NCBI GenBank assembly: GCA_025353235.1
Contig: JANXQZ010001014.1
Location: forward strand, 1 to 6,141
Source of the DNA: Bryobacterales bacterium
GTDB taxonomy: Bacteria > Acidobacteriota > Terriglobia > Bryobacterales > Bryobacteraceae
Length of the DNA stretch: 6,141 nt
Reading direction: 5' to 3'
Positions 5,808 through 6,141 of the stretch are shown in pieces. Within the stretch, counting starts at the first letter, position 1; every line of letters starts with the position of its first letter. The notes beneath the pieces were generated by a model that was given only the letters and a program-made list of their open reading frames with translations, was not told the DNA's origin and ran no database searches. The position numbers and the translations under genes are program-made.

Positions 5808-6141
5808 GGGTTTTGATCGCTTCGAACTCGAACTCCATCACTTTTCCGCGTACCACGTAGCACAGATAATGCTCCCAGAAACGGCGGAAGCGAGGGAACT
5901 GATTAACGAGTAATTCGAAACCGAGCCACCTCCAGAATGCTAGTAGCTTCACGCGGACGGAAATCTCTCGAAATCGCGCCCGAGAATAATAGCCGAAACC
6001 GCCGTGGTTTTCTCCGAAGTAGCGGAAGGAGAAACTATTCAGGTGCCAGCGGTGAGTGGGGTCGCAGAAGGAGCTGAAATCGGTGTAGTGCGGGGTCGCG
6101 ATCAGCACCCGCCCGTGCGGTGCCAGCAACCGGTGGAACTC
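5779..6141 (-). CDS. Class I SAM-dependent methyltransferase, C-terminal part
   Basis: The gene runs off the right edge; 120 C-terminal residues are visible, ending at TGA 5781-5779. The frame is open through the last base (it begins EFHRLLAPHGRVLIATPHYTD), so the internal TTG at 6129 is not its start. The visible segment, HRLLAPHGRVLIATPH (3-18), is the end of a Rossmann-like methyltransferase core: the helix, turn and beta strand after the SAM-binding part. It is followed by CDPTHRWHLNSFSFRYF (26-42), a pattern (N/D-P-x-H-x-x-x, then SFRYF) common in Methyltransf_11/23-type enzymes acting on sugars, lipids or small molecules. The aromatic- and Arg-rich tail (FWRWLGFELL, FPRFRRFWEHYLCYVVRGK) may sit against the membrane or a lipid substrate; this is inference. 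The SAM-binding motif itself is outside the window and the substrate is unknown. It overlaps yraN by 29 bases. Confidence 0.82.
   Translation of the reverse strand, partial: EFHRLLAPHGRVLIATPHYTDFSSFCDPTHRWHLNSFSFRYFGENHGGFGYYSRARFREISVRVKLLAFWRWLGFELLVNQFPRFRRFWEHYLCYVVRGKVMEFEFEAIKTHADATAGVG

Noticed and set aside
6127..6129. TTG start for a complete short methyltransferase
   Set aside because: The frame stays open to the window edge and the upstream residues (EFHRL) fit the family, so the protein is cut by the window, not short.

Overview
The window is ordinary high-GC bacterial chromosome with two convergent gene groups and no mobile element, CRISPR array, tRNA or rRNA that I can see. 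It most resembles the Acidobacteriota, probably the Solibacter/Bryobacter group. That placement is an inference from the 434-residue secreted protein with an IPNYTC motif near its N-terminus, the N-terminally extended YraN, and the abundance of secreted propeller/sialidase-like proteins. No rRNA or other phylogenetic marker is present to prove it.

Plus strand, 2-4310: four same-direction, closely spaced genes. First comes the C-terminal tail of a sialidase-like (BNR/Asp-box) protein. It is followed by a secreted protein of unknown function (TTG start), a secreted six-Asp-box beta-propeller, and a large secreted protein that looks like an alpha-helical toroid plus beta-sandwich of the polysaccharide-lyase/heparinase type. 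The last two share a 4-base ATGA stop/start overlap and are almost certainly co-translated. All three complete proteins begin with signal-peptide-like N-termini. The group reads as an exported glycan-handling cluster, but no substrate can be named from the sequence.

Convergence zone, 4311-4417: 107 bases between the two converging stop codons. It holds four near-perfect hairpins (7-9 base arms, 1-3 base centres) arranged as two close pairs, one just beyond each stop codon. This is the most unusual structure in the window. It may be a paired terminator, a REP-like intergenic palindrome cluster, or both.

Minus strand, 6141-4418, in transcription order: the C-terminal part of a class I SAM-dependent methyltransferase, then a YraN/UPF0102 nuclease-fold protein overlapping it by 29 bases, then galactose-1-phosphate uridylyltransferase (galT) 7 bases further on. 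A perfect TATAAT lies across the yraN stop codon, 6 bases before the galT TTG start. galT may therefore also be made from its own, possibly leaderless, transcript.
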